The notes: generated by a model from the letters alone, not told the origin. DNA of 64,000 bases from Sphingomonas zeae (GCF_014197135.1 NZ_JACIFA010000010.1:84735-148734); one strand, 5' to 3'; shown: positions 41,702 to 50,752, counted from the stretch's first letter. A program made the numbers and translations.

Positions 41702-41773
41702 GACCGGTCCGGTGATTGTTGGGTCTCCTTTGATTAACTCGGAGGAATATCACGGGTTGCAGGCTCACGACAG

Positions 41774-42435
41774 GTGACGAACGAGGACGATCAGGGCGGA
41801 GCAGGCGCGGCCGAGGCGTTCGAGGCCATGCGCGGCGAGCTGGCGCTGCGCCGTGGAGGGCTTGGCGGCCGAGCGCGGCGATCGACATACCCGACCATAC
41901 CGAGACGCTTGGCGTGCTCCAGCAGAACGTGAACACGGCAGGCGAGAACGTCGCGCGCATCGGCCAATTCCTGAAAGCGGCCCCGGCGCTGGCGATGACG
42001 CCGGAGCAGATGGCGCAGCGCATCGCCGCGGCGGGCAGCGCCGCCCGGCGCGAGGATCAGGCGGCGCTCGCCAAGGCGGGCGAGGACAAGGCCCGCATCA
42101 TGGCCGATCTTCGCGCCATCGCCGGGTCCGCATGGACACGCGCCGACCAGAAGAATCGGCAGCTATGGTTTGCCCTGGGTGGGGTGGCGGCCGGCATCCT
42201 CGCATGGGCGATCGTGCCGGGCCTGGTCGCGCGCGAGATCGCACCGGCGAGCTGGCAATGGCCCGAGCGCATGGCGGCGCGGACGCTCGACTTGCCCCGC
42301 TGGGAAGCCGGGCAGCGTATGATCCAGAGCGCCAGTCCCACCGCGTTCCGCGCCATCGTCGGGGCCGACAGGATCGTGACGGCCAACCGCGCGGCGATCG
42401 AGGGGTGCGGCAAAGCCGCAGCGCGAAACGCGTGA
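41774..42435 (+). pseudogene. DUF6118-like protein gene, frameshifted
   Basis: The start GTG 41774 gives an acidic N-terminus (TNEDDQGGAGAAEAFEAM) that should continue through all three frames: RCAVEGLAAERG in a second frame near 41847-41880, then AIDIPDHTETLGVLQQNVN in a third from about 41877. That third frame is open to 42435, with one TM helix (LWFALGGVAAGILAWAIV). Two frameshifts break an otherwise intact protein, either real decay or sequencing error. DUF6118 proteins occur on alphaproteobacterial plasmids; function unknown. A downstream ATG (41914) could still give a shorter product. Confidence 0.65.
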
Positions 42436-42487
42436 AACGGTGCGACGCACGATCACGCTCAAGTGGAGTAAAAGTTAGCCGCGCAAG

Positions 42488-42871
42488 TTATTCAGCCAAG
42501 CGTTCGATGATCGGACAATCAGGCCGATCATCGCCATGACAGGCTTGGGCGAGCCCGGTAAGCGAGCGGCGCATGGCGTCCAAGACGCGGACCTTGCGGC
42601 CCAGTTCGGCAGCGCGGGCTTCCGCCAGCGTCTTCACTTCCGCGCTCGACCGATCGCGATCCGACCACAGCCCCAGCAGCGTGCGGATTTCCTCGATCGG
42701 GAACCCCAGGTCGCGCGCGTTGGCGATAAATCGCAGCCGATGAACGTCAGCGTCGGCGTAGTCCCGGTAGTTCCCGCGCCGTGGCGGCGCGGGCACCAAA
42801 CCAATCTTTTCATAGTGGCGGATCATGCGTTGGGAGACGCCGCTGGCGTCCGACGCCGCTCCGATGTTCAC
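42488..42871 (-). CDS. cueR: CueR-type copper-responsive MerR-family regulator
   Basis: 127 residues. [23 protein letters not shown], wing [18 protein letters not shown], then the Cu(I)/Ag(I) loop CHGDDRPDC (two Cys seven residues apart, C111 and C119), the CueR/HmrR signature for +1 ions. Its ATG overlaps the copA stop (ATGA), so it is made with the ATPase it controls. Confidence 0.92.
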   Translation of the reverse strand: MNIGAASDASGVSQRMIRHYEKIGLVPAPPRRGNYRDYADADVHRLRFIANARDLGFPIEEIRTLLGLWSDRDRSSAEVKTLAEARAAELGRKVRVLDAMRRSLTGLAQACHGDDRPDCPIIERLAE

Positions 42872-45342
42872 AGCTTTACCGCGTTGAGCCGCAGTGCGTT
42901 CAGGACCACGGTGAAGGACGAGAGCGCCATCGCTGCACCGGCCAGCATCGGCGACAGCAGGATACCGGCAACCGGGTAAAGCACGCCGGCCGCAACCGGC
43001 ACGCCGATTCCGTTGAACAAGAACGAGAAGAACAGGTTTTGGCGGATATTTCGCATCGTCGCGCGAGCGAGCTTGCGGGCGCGCACGATCGCCGAGAGAT
43101 CGCCGCGCGTGAGCGTCATGCCGGCGCTTTCGATCGCCACGTCTGTTCCCGTTCCCATCGCCAAGCCGACATCCGCGGCGGCGAGCGCCGGGGCGTCGTT
43201 GATCCCATCGCCCGCCATTGCGACCCTTGCGCCGCTCGCTTTCAGCTCGCCGATGATACGCGCCTTGTCTTCCGGCAGCAGATCGGCGCGCACGTCATCA
43301 AGACCGCCCACGGCGCGCGCGACAGCATCGGCCGTCCCACGATTGTCGCCGGTGAGCATGACGACCCGCAGGCCCTCCTTGCGAAGCGCGGCAATAGCGT
43401 CGCGCGCCGATGCGCGCACCGGATCGGCGACTGCGAGCAGACCGGCGAGCGCCCCGTCGATCGCGACGAGGATGATGCCCGCGCCTTCGCCACGGTGACG
43501 ATCGGCCGCGGCGTCGACCGGCTTGAGATCAGCGCCGATCCGGCTCATTTGCACCGCATTGCCAATCACGACCGAGCGGCCGCCCACCGTGGCGCTGACA
43601 CCCAGCCCGGTTTGCGAGGCAAAGTCCGCGACTGTGCCGAGCTGCAATCCTCGTTCTTTGGCGGCAACGACGATTGCGTGCGCGAGCGGATGTTCGGATT
43701 GGCCTTCGACGGCCGCGGCAAGCGCGAGCATGTCGTTCTCTCCGACCGCGCTGACCGTCTCGACCGCGATCAGCTTGGGCTTGCCTTCCGTGAGCGTACC
43801 CGTCTTGTCGATGACAAGGGTATCGACCTTTTCCAGCCCCTGTAAGGCTTCCGCGTTCTTCACCAGCACGCCGGCCTGAGCGCCGCGTCCCGTGCCGACC
43901 ATGATCGACATGGGCGTGGCGAGCCCGAGCGCGCACGGGCAGGCGATCACCAGCACTGCGATGGCGTTAAGCAGGGCATGGCCCATGCGCGGCTCAGGGC
44001 CGACCAGCGACCAAGTGATGAAGGTCGCAATCGAGATCAGCACGACGAGCGGCACGAACCATCCTGAAACCCGATCGGCGACCGCCTGTATCGGGGCGCG
44101 GCTTCGCTGCGCTTCCGCGACCATGCGGACGATACGCGCGAGCATCGTGTCCGAACCAACCGCGCGGGCTTCCATCACCAGGCTGCCCGTCCCGTTGACG
44201 GTGCCCCCGGTAACGATCGCCTCGACTTCCTTGAGGACCGGCGCGGGTTCGCCGGTGAGCATGGCTTCGTCGACCGACGAACGACCCTCGACCACGACGC
44301 CATCGACCGGGATGGCTTCACCGGGGCGGACCCGCAGCCGGTCACCGGTTGCCACGTCGGCAAGCCCGACTTCTTCTTCAGAACCGTCAGGCTGCAAGCG
44401 TCGCGCCGTCTTGGGGGCGAGATCCATGAGAGCGCGGATCGCGCGCCCTGTCGCCGCCCTAGCGCGCAGTTCGAGCACTTGCCCGAGCAGCACCAGTGTC
44501 ACCACGACGCCGGCCGCCTCGTAATAGACGGGAACCATGCTCCCATGCGTGCGGAAGGTCGCTGGGAAGATGCCCGGCGCGAGCGTCGCGACCACGCTAT
44601 AGAGGAAGGCGGCACCTACGCCGATCGCGATCAGTGTGAACATATTGAGATGGCGGGTACGAAGCGATGTCCACCCCCGCTCGAAAAACGGCCAGCCCGC
44701 CCACAGCACGATCGGCGCGGTGAGTGCGAGCTGGACCCAAGGCGAGGCCGCAGGGCTAACCACATGCAGGCCTAACATTTCCGCGAACATCGAGACGACG
44801 AGCAGCGGGATCGTGAGCGCGCCCGCCACCCACAGTCGGCGCGTGAAGTCGACCAGCTCAGGGTTGGGAGTATCGTCGAGCGACGGTTCTTCGGGTTCGA
44901 GCGCCATGCCGCAGATTGGGCAAGTTCCCGGCCCTTCCTGGCGAATTTGCGGGTGCATCGGGCACGTCCACATCGCCCCCGGCGTCGCCATCGGCTCCGG
45001 TTTCGGCTTATCGCTCAGATAGGCGTCAGGATTGGCGACAAACTTGCTCCGGCACCCTGCGCTACAGAAATGATAGGCATGACCAGCGTGCTCGGCATGG
45101 TGTGTCGTTTTTGCGGGATCGACCGTCATGCCGCACACCGCGTCGATCACTGCTGCTGCGGCATCGTTGTCCTTACTGCCCGAGCAGCAGCCGCCCGCTT
45201 CGGTGTGATGATGTTCGTGCTCGATCTTTGCGGGAGCGGCCGAGCCGCCCCCGCAACAGGATGAGGGCGTGGAGACCGATTCAGGCGCAGGCTTCGAACA
45301 GCCGCAACCCCCGGCTTGGGAATGGGAATGAGGGTCGTTCAT
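42868..45342 (-). CDS. copA: Copper/silver P1B-1-type ATPase with YHS and HMBD domains
   Basis: 824 residues from ATG 45342, AAGGAG upstream. The N-terminus is Cys/His-rich ([27 protein letters not shown]). A YHS domain follows ([10 protein letters not shown] ... [12 protein letters not shown]), then a heavy-metal-binding domain (MWTCPMHPQ ... [10 protein letters not shown]). The CPC transport motif ([13 protein letters not shown]) marks Cu(I)/Ag(I) export; DKTGT and GDGIND are intact. This is the CopA/SilP layout, lacking classical CxxC HMA domains. Operon with cueR. Confidence 0.93.
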   Translation of the reverse strand: MNDPHSHSQAGGCGCSKPAPESVSTPSSCCGGGSAAPAKIEHEHHHTEAGGCCSGSKDNDAAAAVIDAVCGMTVDPAKTTHHAEHAGHAYHFCSAGCRSKFVANPDAYLSDKPKPEPMATPGAMWTCPMHPQIRQEGPGTCPICGMALEPEEPSLDDTPNPELVDFTRRLWVAGALTIPLLVVSMFAEMLGLHVVSPAASPWVQLALTAPIVLWAGWPFFERGWTSLRTRHLNMFTLIAIGVGAAFLYSVVATLAPGIFPATFRTHGSMVPVYYEAAGVVVTLVLLGQVLELRARAATGRAIRALMDLAPKTARRLQPDGSEEEVGLADVATGDRLRVRPGEAIPVDGVVVEGRSSVDEAMLTGEPAPVLKEVEAIVTGGTVNGTGSLVMEARAVGSDTMLARIVRMVAEAQRSRAPIQAVADRVSGWFVPLVVLISIATFITWSLVGPEPRMGHALLNAIAVLVIACPCALGLATPMSIMVGTGRGAQAGVLVKNAEALQGLEKVDTLVIDKTGTLTEGKPKLIAVETVSAVGENDMLALAAAVEGQSEHPLAHAIVVAAKERGLQLGTVADFASQTGLGVSATVGGRSVVIGNAVQMSRIGADLKPVDAAADRHRGEGAGIILVAIDGALAGLLAVADPVRASARDAIAALRKEGLRVVMLTGDNRGTADAVARAVGGLDDVRADLLPEDKARIIGELKASGARVAMAGDGINDAPALAAADVGLAMGTGTDVAIESAGMTLTRGDLSAIVRARKLARATMRNIRQNLFFSFLFNGIGVPVAAGVLYPVAGILLSPMLAGAAMALSSFTVVLNALRLNAVKL

Positions 45343-45366
45343 GGCAAGACTCCTTCGACCCGAGAG

Positions 45367-45397
45367 CATGTAGGGTATGACACCGTGTTAGGGTCAA
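45367..45397 (-). promoter_or_regulatory. copA promoter with CueR-type spacing
   Basis: -35 TTGACC (45397-45392) and -10 TACATG (45372-45367) with a 19-base spacer holding a near-perfect TAACAC/GTGTCA dyad. The start codon follows after a short leader with AAGGAG. Confidence 0.75.
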
Positions 45398-45556
45398 GGC
45401 CCTGTCGGCACCGCTGGCGTGTATGTTGAATCTACGCGCGGGAGCGGCGTTGCCCTCATATTGCGGGGGCCAGCTCTACACCCTCGACGCCATAAGGGCC
45501 GCAGCTTAGGTCTATTACTAGCTCGCCAAACGCGGGCCGGGGGCAATCGGGGACAT

Positions 45557-46870
45557 ATGGCAGCGCAGATCGACAGTCTTTCTACTGGCACCGACCATGA
45601 CGGCCTGGTGCGCCGCTTAATTGCCCGCTGGCGTGACGATCAGGGCGCGACCTATCGGAGCTGGTTTCTTTGGGACGAGCGGTTGAAGAACTTCCGATCA
45701 ATCCGGCGCGGCATCACCCAGGTTGTCGGCGAGATCGAGCGCGGCACGTTCGGCGTCGCCTACCGCGGATCGTCGCTCGAAACCGTCGTCCATTCCGTCG
45801 CCGAGCAGCGGCAAATCTTCAAGGGCGCGGACCATGCGTTCCTCTGGAAGCCGAAGCTCCGCATCCCCGACATTTACGAGAGCCCCGACAATCAGCGCGC
45901 GTTCGGCCGCTTGCTCGACGCCTGTTCCTGTTGCGACACGGCCGAGGAGATCATCAGCCATATCCACGCGATCGACCGTTTGAAGATCAAGGGGCTGGGT
46001 CCGGCGGTCGCCAACCTCCTCTACTTCCTTCACCCGACGCTGGTGCCGCCCTTCAACACCGCAATCGTTAAGGGCTACAACGCGCTGACGGGGGCGAATG
46101 TGAAGCTCGGGAGCTGGGAGCATTTTCTGGCGATGCGGACCGGCATCCTCGATCTCAACGACCGCTTCCGCGAGCTGCTATCGAATGATTTAGGCGCGAT
46201 CGGCGGTCTGTTGTTCGACATCGGCTCCGATCGCTATCCGGCTCCGCCCCTCGACGTGAGCGGCGCGACGCTGGCGAGCTGGGGGCAGCGGCTTGAGGCG
46301 GCGCGCGAGGAAGCGCGCACGCTCAGCAAGGCCGCTCAGCGCGAGGGCGAGAACGAGCGCACCCATACCGAAATCCAGGCATGGCTTCGCGATCTAGGGT
46401 TGGCGCTCGGCTATGACGTATGGATCGCCGCGAACGACCGCAGCCGCGCCTTCGACGGATCACCCTTGGGCGCAGGATGCCTTGAGCGCCTGCCCGACAC
46501 GATCGCGACGTCGAAGGGCGCTGACTCGATCCGGCTGATCGACGTGCTGTGGCTTGAGAAGGCCGGCGATCATGTCGCCGCGGCGTTCGAGGTGGAGCAT
46601 TCGACCTCGATCTATTCGGGCATCGTCAGGATGCTCGACCTGGCCTTGAGCGGTGGCGACCTTCACGCGACCGCGGGGCTGTTCCTTGTCGCGCCCGACG
46701 CGCGCGAGACGGACGTTCGCGCGCAGTTGCAGCGGCCCGCGTTCAGCCGCGTAGCCGACCTCGACATATCCTACCTGCCCTATGGCGAGCTGGAGAAGAA
46801 CCGGGAGGCCATCGCGCGGTTCGGATCGGGACTGAAAGCGATCAAGGCCGTTTCCAGCAAGCTCGCCTAG
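45557..46870 (+). CDS. Helix-hairpin-helix protein with nuclease-like C-terminus, unassigned
   Basis: 437 residues from ATG 45557 (GGGGACAT before it; the longer frame has no better start). Residues 135-155 (HAIDRLKIKGLGPAVANLLYFL) look like a DNA-binding helix-hairpin-helix. The C-terminal part (about 345-400) has IDVLWLE then AAFEVEHSTSIYSGIVRMLDL, an acidic D...ExE pattern of the PD-(D/E)xK nuclease kind. I do not recognise a named family. A restriction or defence role is a guess from these two parts. No methylase adjoins. Confidence 0.6.
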   Translation: MAAQIDSLSTGTDHDGLVRRLIARWRDDQGATYRSWFLWDERLKNFRSIRRGITQVVGEIERGTFGVAYRGSSLETVVHSVAEQRQIFKGADHAFLWKPKLRIPDIYESPDNQRAFGRLLDACSCCDTAEEIISHIHAIDRLKIKGLGPAVANLLYFLHPTLVPPFNTAIVKGYNALTGANVKLGSWEHFLAMRTGILDLNDRFRELLSNDLGAIGGLLFDIGSDRYPAPPLDVSGATLASWGQRLEAAREEARTLSKAAQREGENERTHTEIQAWLRDLGLALGYDVWIAANDRSRAFDGSPLGAGCLERLPDTIATSKGADSIRLIDVLWLEKAGDHVAAAFEVEHSTSIYSGIVRMLDLALSGGDLHATAGLFLVAPDARETDVRAQLQRPAFSRVADLDISYLPYGELEKNREAIARFGSGLKAIKAVSSKLA

Positions 46871-46881
46871 CCCGCTCCGCG

Positions 46882-46908
46882 CAAGGGATGATCCGGAGAG
46901 CCGCGTAT
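46882..46908 (+). promoter_or_regulatory. ECF-type promoter, site 1 (DUF4396 gene)
   Basis: AAGGGAT at 46883-46889, 13 bases, then GCGTA at 46903-46907; 27 bases to the GTG start. One of six sites with identical spacing (see the others). Confidence 0.8.
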
Positions 46909-46934
46909 CCTCTAGCATGTAGAGGAGTGCTGCC

Positions 46935-47819
46935 GTGACGATGCCATCCCCGGCCCCCTGGCTCGACGCCGTGCTGATCGGGTGGTTCGTGCTGACCGCC
47001 CTTTCGGTCGCTTACGTCGCGTGGGATGCCTTCACCCGCAACCCCGAGCTGCGCGTGATGAAATGGGGGTGGCTGTTGGTCACGCTCTATGGTGGCCCGA
47101 TCATGGCCGCGGCCTATGTCCTGTCCTGCCAGGAGCCGGCGAACGAGCGGCACGAGGATTTCGTTCGACCGCTCTGGAAGCAGGCGTTCGGCTCGGCCAT
47201 CCATTGCATGGCGGGCGATGCAACCGGCGTCATCGCCGCAGCCGCGATCACCACGGCGCTCGGCCTGCCGATGTGGCAGGACGTGATCGCGGAATATGTG
47301 TTCGGCTTCGCGTTCGGACTGCTGATTTTCCAGGCGCTTTTCATGCGCGACATGGCGGGCGGTTCCTATTGGGGCGCGCTTCGCATGTCGTTCATCCCCG
47401 AATGGCTGTCGATGAATGCCGTCATGGCCGGCATGATCCCGACGATGGTGGTGTTGATGAGCCGCGACATGGCCGCGATGCACGCCAGCTCGCTCCGCTT
47501 TTGGGGCGTCATGTCGCTGGCGACACTCGTCGGGTTCGCAGTCGCCTATCCGATCAACCTTTGGCTGGTTGGCGTGCGCTTGAAGCACGGCATGGGCACG
47601 GTGCGCGCGCTGGGGCATGGCGGACACGAAGTCGGCGCGGACCGGCAATCGGCCACGCCGATGCCGGACATGGGACACGACGCAATGGCAGGGATGAGCG
47701 GCATGGCGGCCGGCGCGCGCGTGACCGGACCTCAGATCGCCGCGATGACAGTGTTGACGCTCATCATGCTTGGCGCGGGCATCATCGTTGCGACGCTGTT
47801 CGGTCGGTGGGCCATGTAA
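46935..47819 (+). CDS. DUF4396 membrane protein
   Basis: 294 residues, GTG start behind GAGGAGTGCTGCC. About eight TM helices; the DUF4396 core includes the region AFGSAIHCMAGDATGVIAA, with a His/Cys/Asp run, and EYVFGFAFGLLIFQ. A Met/His-rich loop (TPMPDMGHDAMAGMSGMAAG) near 235-255 is typical of copper-handling proteins. DUF4396 proteins cluster with copper oxidases; the transported species is unproven. Preceded by an ECF-type promoter. Confidence 0.85.
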   Translation: MTMPSPAPWLDAVLIGWFVLTALSVAYVAWDAFTRNPELRVMKWGWLLVTLYGGPIMAAAYVLSCQEPANERHEDFVRPLWKQAFGSAIHCMAGDATGVIAAAAITTALGLPMWQDVIAEYVFGFAFGLLIFQALFMRDMAGGSYWGALRMSFIPEWLSMNAVMAGMIPTMVVLMSRDMAAMHASSLRFWGVMSLATLVGFAVAYPINLWLVGVRLKHGMGTVRALGHGGHEVGADRQSATPMPDMGHDAMAGMSGMAAGARVTGPQIAAMTVLTLIMLGAGIIVATLFGRWAM

Positions 47820-47846
47820 CTTGCCGCGAACGACGGAGATCGCGGC

Positions 47847-47872
47847 AAGGGGTGATCGCGCGGCGCGCGTAT
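47847..47872 (+). promoter_or_regulatory. ECF-type promoter, site 2 (four-helix copper protein)
   Basis: AAGGGGT at 47847-47853, 13 bases, GCGTA at 47867-47871, then TCTAGG; 37 bases to ATG 47909. Confidence 0.78.
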
Positions 47873-47908
47873 CTAGGAATAGGCGGGGGCTCATACGGAG
47901 ATAATGCG

Positions 47909-48241
47909 ATGCACCAGATCGACCCCGGCATGAAGGCGTGCATGGACGCCTGCCACGAATGCCATGTGACCTGTCTTCACATGGCGATGAACCATTGCCT
48001 CGAAATGGGCGGCCAGCACGCCGCGCCCGAGCATATGAAGATCATGGCCGACTGCGCGCAAATTTGCGCGGTTGCGATCGACTTCATGGCGCGCAAGTCC
48101 GCCCACCATCAGCATATCTGCCGCGAGTGTGCCGAGATCTGCCGGGCTTGCGCAGCGAGCTGCGAGGCCCTGGGCGGCATGGAGGATTGCGTGGCAGCGT
48201 GCCGGAAGTGCGCCGATTCCTGCGATCGGATGGCGGCATAG
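47909..48241 (+). CDS. Four-helix-bundle copper-storage protein (Csp-like)
   Basis: 110 residues with fourteen cysteines, mostly as C-x2/3-C steps on helices: CMDACHECHVTCLHM, CAQICAVAID, CRECAEICRACAASC, CVAACRKCADSC. This is the Csp-type bundle in which cysteines line the core and hold many Cu(I) ions. It has no signal peptide, so it is likely cytosolic (Csp3-like), with few Met except MNHCLEM. RBS GGAG before ATG. A strong hairpin follows at 48249-48274. Confidence 0.92.
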   Translation: MHQIDPGMKACMDACHECHVTCLHMAMNHCLEMGGQHAAPEHMKIMADCAQICAVAIDFMARKSAHHQHICRECAEICRACAASCEALGGMEDCVAACRKCADSCDRMAA

Positions 48242-48248
48242 CGGGGCT

Positions 48249-48274
48249 TGCGCGGGCGGTCGCCCGCCCGCGCA
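48249..48274. terminator. GC hairpin between the Csp gene and convergent fliQ
   Basis: TGCGCGGGCG (48249-48258) pairs with CGCCCGCGCA (48265-48274), ten perfect pairs, between two convergent stop codons. Confidence 0.55.
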
Positions 48275-48286
48275 GCTATCTGCATA

Positions 48287-48556
48287 TCAACGGCCCATGC
48301 TCGCGATCACAGCGAACAGCTCGGCCGTGAACTTGGTCAGGAGCTCGGTCGCTGCGCTCCCGAAAATCACCAAACATACGCCTAGCGCGATCAGCTTAGG
48401 CACGAAGCTCAGCGTCTGTTCGCTAATCGACGTCGCCGCCTGGATGATGCTGATTATCAGCCCGACGATCATCATCGGCACGAGCAGCACCACGCAGATC
48501 AGGCCGGCCACGGCCAGCATCCTCCCCGTCTCGTCGAGCAGGATCGACTGATCCAT
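48287..48556 (-). CDS. fliQ: Orphan flagellar/type III export protein FliQ
   Basis: 89 residues, the normal FliQ length. Two TM helices with the conserved interhelix part SIIQAATSISEQTLSFVPKL, the FliQ/SctS hallmark (QA-T-x-EQTL-F-PK). FliQ is an export-gate subunit in the FliPQR pore. No fliP or fliR adjoins. It lies inside a copper cluster, 52 bases downstream of copD on the same strand, so it may be read with copC-copD. The second lone flagellar gene of the window. Confidence 0.85.
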   Translation of the reverse strand: MDQSILLDETGRMLAVAGLICVVLLVPMMIVGLIISIIQAATSISEQTLSFVPKLIALGVCLVIFGSAATELLTKFTAELFAVIASMGR

Positions 48557-48608
48557 CAGGCGCGGCCCCGTGAACGGCCGGGGACCGCGAGGGCTCCCCG
48601 GCCGCGCA

Positions 48609-49535
48609 TCACATCGCCGATGCAGGCGGCGCGAGCGTCCCGAGCCAGGCGATCAGCCCGAGAACCGCGATGACACAGGCGGTTTCGATCGCCAGACTTG
48701 TCCGCAGCGCGCCGAGGGCGCCCTTGTGATCGTCCGCTGCGATCGACCGCTCGAATGCCGGCGTGAGCCGGAAGCGGTTGAGCGAGGCGAGCCCTAGCAT
48801 GGCGACGAACAGCGCCAGCTTTGCGATCAGGAGCTGACCATAGAGCGTCGCAGGAAGCGTGGCGAGGTTGCCGATCCCGACCAGCATCCAGCCATTGACC
48901 AGGCCGGTGACGAGGATCGTGCCGACCACAACCGTCCCGATCGCGCCGAACCCGTGCAGCGCGCGGTGCGTCAGCCCCAGATGCGCCGCGTCTACGCGCG
49001 CCGCGGGTCGGGAGACGAGCAGGAGCAGCCCCAGTAGTGCGCCAACCCAAGCGCCCGAGGCGATCAGATGGAGAATGTCGACGATGAGGTGGACCCAGCC
49101 CATCACGGCTTCGTCCATCGCGCCGTGTCCGGTCCACGCCAGCGTTGCGAGTGCCACGGCCGAGCAGAGCGCGACGATGCTCAGCCAGATGCCGCGCCCG
49201 CCCGCGACCAGCGCTGCCAGCGCCGCGAGGGCCACCATGACCATGCGCAGCTTCCATGCTGCTCCGATCGCAGAGCCGGTGAGCAGCGCGCCGACTGCTT
49301 CACGGTCGATCGGCCAGGCCGGCGTTCCGGCCATTGAGGAGGCCATCAGCACGACCCAGGCGCCTGAAAACAACAGGCTCAGGCCAGCGCTGGCGATGAA
49401 CCAGGGACGCAGCGCGAGCGCGTCGCCGCGCTCGCGCGCCCGCAGCCCATAAAGGCTGAATGCGGCAAGGCCGAACAGCGCAGCCAGCGTCACGTAGAGC
49501 GCGAAGCGGACGCCGATAAGCGACCAGTCCCCCAT
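48609..49535 (-). CDS. copD: CopD-family copper membrane protein
   Basis: 308 residues with about eight TM helices (start LIGVRFALYVTLAALFGLAAF). CopD motifs: TGHGAMDEAVMGWVHLIVDILHLIASGAWVG region with His/Met ligands, and LMLASLNRFRLTP near the C-terminus. CopD passes copper across the inner membrane together with periplasmic CopC. It lies four bases downstream of copC and shares its promoter. The family also includes YebZ-like importers. Confidence 0.9.
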   Translation of the reverse strand: MGDWSLIGVRFALYVTLAALFGLAAFSLYGLRARERGDALALRPWFIASAGLSLLFSGAWVVLMASSMAGTPAWPIDREAVGALLTGSAIGAAWKLRMVMVALAALAALVAGGRGIWLSIVALCSAVALATLAWTGHGAMDEAVMGWVHLIVDILHLIASGAWVGALLGLLLLVSRPAARVDAAHLGLTHRALHGFGAIGTVVVGTILVTGLVNGWMLVGIGNLATLPATLYGQLLIAKLALFVAMLGLASLNRFRLTPAFERSIAADDHKGALGALRTSLAIETACVIAVLGLIAWLGTLAPPASAM

Positions 49536-49539
49536 CGCC

Positions 49540-49908
49540 TCACTTCACCGCGAAGACGTAGGTTCCTGCGACCTTGTGGGTGTCGGTCGAGACGACATTC
49601 CACGCGACGCTATACCGACCCGATGGGAGCGGCGATTTCGGGGTGATGACGAGGGTCCGGCCATCGGACGAGAGCGCGGAGGCGCTGGCCATCTTCATGG
49701 CTGCCATGCCGGGCATCGCTGCCATCGTGAGATCGGCCTTGGAGAAGGCTGGCATCAGCTTCTCGCTGAAATGAAGTTCGATACGAGCGGGCTTCGCGAC
49801 CGTCGCATTGGCGGCCGGCGATGCCGACACCAGCTTAGGATGGGCGTTCGCCGTTCCGGCGAACATGACGAGAGCGGCAGCAGCAGTCAGAACGGATAGG
49901 CGGCGCAT
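49540..49908 (-). CDS. copC: Periplasmic copper chaperone CopC
   Basis: 122 residues from ATG 49908 (GAAAGG upstream). Upstream in-frame ATGs lie within or before the promoter -10 and are rejected. Signal peptide to AHP: the mature N-terminal His (H1 of HPKLVSASP) is the Cu(II) ligand. Met-rich loop MAAMPGMAAMKM (Cu(I) site) and the C-terminal NVVSTDTHKVAGTY with Asp/His. Binds copper and passes it to CopD. Confidence 0.93.
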   Translation of the reverse strand: MRRLSVLTAAAALVMFAGTANAHPKLVSASPAANATVAKPARIELHFSEKLMPAFSKADLTMAAMPGMAAMKMASASALSSDGRTLVITPKSPLPSGRYSVAWNVVSTDTHKVAGTYVFAVK

Positions 49909-49943
49909 AGGGGGCCTTTCGACAGGAGGGTTCCTGTCCTTCA

Positions 49944-49969
49944 TTACGCGCCCCGATCGACCACCCCTC
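49944..49969 (-). promoter_or_regulatory. ECF-type promoter, site 3 (copC-copD)
   Basis: Minus strand: GAGGGGT at 49969-49963, 13 bases, GCGTA at 49949-49945; 36 bases to ATG 49908. Back-to-back with site 4. Confidence 0.8.
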
Positions 49970-49981
49970 ACGGATGGATTT

Positions 49982-50007
49982 GAGGGATGGGCGCGTCGCT
50001 TGCGTAA
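49982..50007 (+). promoter_or_regulatory. ECF-type promoter, site 4 (anti-sigma/sensor/sigma operon)
   Basis: GAGGGAT at 49982-49988, 13 bases, GCGTA at 50002-50006; 29 bases to ATG 50036. It implies that the sigma factor activates its own operon. Confidence 0.82.
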
Positions 50008-50035
50008 TCCATGCTAGAGGGGTGGAGTGAACGAC

Positions 50036-50305
50036 ATGGACCTCGACGCAGTATTGATGAGGCTGGCGCAAGCACCCGTGCCCGCGAGCCTTGATGGCAT
50101 GGAAGATCGCGTGCTGGCGCGGGTCGCCGCACGTCCAGCGGCGCGCGCCGGCTTAGGCGTTGGGGCAATGACGATCGCTGCGGCGCTCGTCATGGGCATC
50201 TTCGGTGCCGGTGTGCCCGCGAAGGAAGCCAGCGCGGCTTCGCTATCGCCCTTGGGGCCGGTGTCGCCGCTCGCGCCCTCCACGCTGCTCGTCGGCGTGC
50301 AATGA
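50036..50305 (+). CDS. CnrY-like membrane anti-sigma factor
   Basis: 89 residues from ATG 50036, with GGAG eight bases upstream (GTG 50027 is the alternative). The cytosolic N-terminal 45 residues (DLDAVLMRLAQAPVPASLDGMEDRVL) resemble the short sigma-binding helices of CnrY. One TM helix at about 46-64 (GVGAMTIAAALVMGIFGAG). A short periplasmic tail. Same gene order and size as the cnrY-cnrX pair; overlaps the sensor gene (ATGA). Role inferred mostly from context and layout. Confidence 0.7.
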   Translation: MDLDAVLMRLAQAPVPASLDGMEDRVLARVAARPAARAGLGVGAMTIAAALVMGIFGAGVPAKEASAASLSPLGPVSPLAPSTLLVGVQ

Positions 50306-50742
50306 GCGGCCGCATCCGCCTTCTGCTTGGCATTGTCGCGTGCTTCATCGCCGCGATCATCGGTGTGTTCGTGGGGCGGGCGCTACTTCCGCCACGTGCC
50401 CAGCCCGGCTCGGAGCTGCACGACGTGCTGCATCATAAGCTGGCGCTGGACGCCAACCAGGAAGCGCGACTTGAAGTGCTGGAGCAGCGTTTCGCCGTGC
50501 AGCGGCGCGCATTCGAGCTGGAATTGCGGGCGAACAATGCCCGGCTCGCTGAAGCGATCGAGGCCGAGCATGGCAACGGGCCGCGCGTCGCCGCAGCGGT
50601 CGACCAGAGCCACGCCGTCATGGGCGAGCTCCAGAAAGCGACGCTGGCGCACATCTTCGCCATGCGCCAGCTCTTGCGGCCCAATCAGACCGGCCAGTTC
50701 GATCAGGCCGTGGTGAAGGCGCTCACCGACGACGCACGTTGA
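50302..50742 (+). CDS. CnrX-type periplasmic heavy-metal sensor
   Basis: 146 residues. TM anchor at 6-29, then a periplasmic helical hairpin. H40, H44, E61, H117 and M121 match the five metal ligands of Cupriavidus CnrX (H42, H46, E63, H119, M123, recalled) at a constant offset of two. Visible motifs are LHDVLHHKL, LEVLEQRF and AHIFAMRQLL. In CnrX, Ni/Co binding releases CnrH from CnrY. Here the neighbours are copper genes, so the physiological ion needs testing. Start overlaps the anti-sigma gene, ten bases before the sigma gene. Confidence 0.88.
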   Translation: MSGRIRLLLGIVACFIAAIIGVFVGRALLPPRAQPGSELHDVLHHKLALDANQEARLEVLEQRFAVQRRAFELELRANNARLAEAIEAEHGNGPRVAAAVDQSHAVMGELQKATLAHIFAMRQLLRPNQTGQFDQAVVKALTDDAR

Positions 50743-50752
50743 GGTTCGGCGC

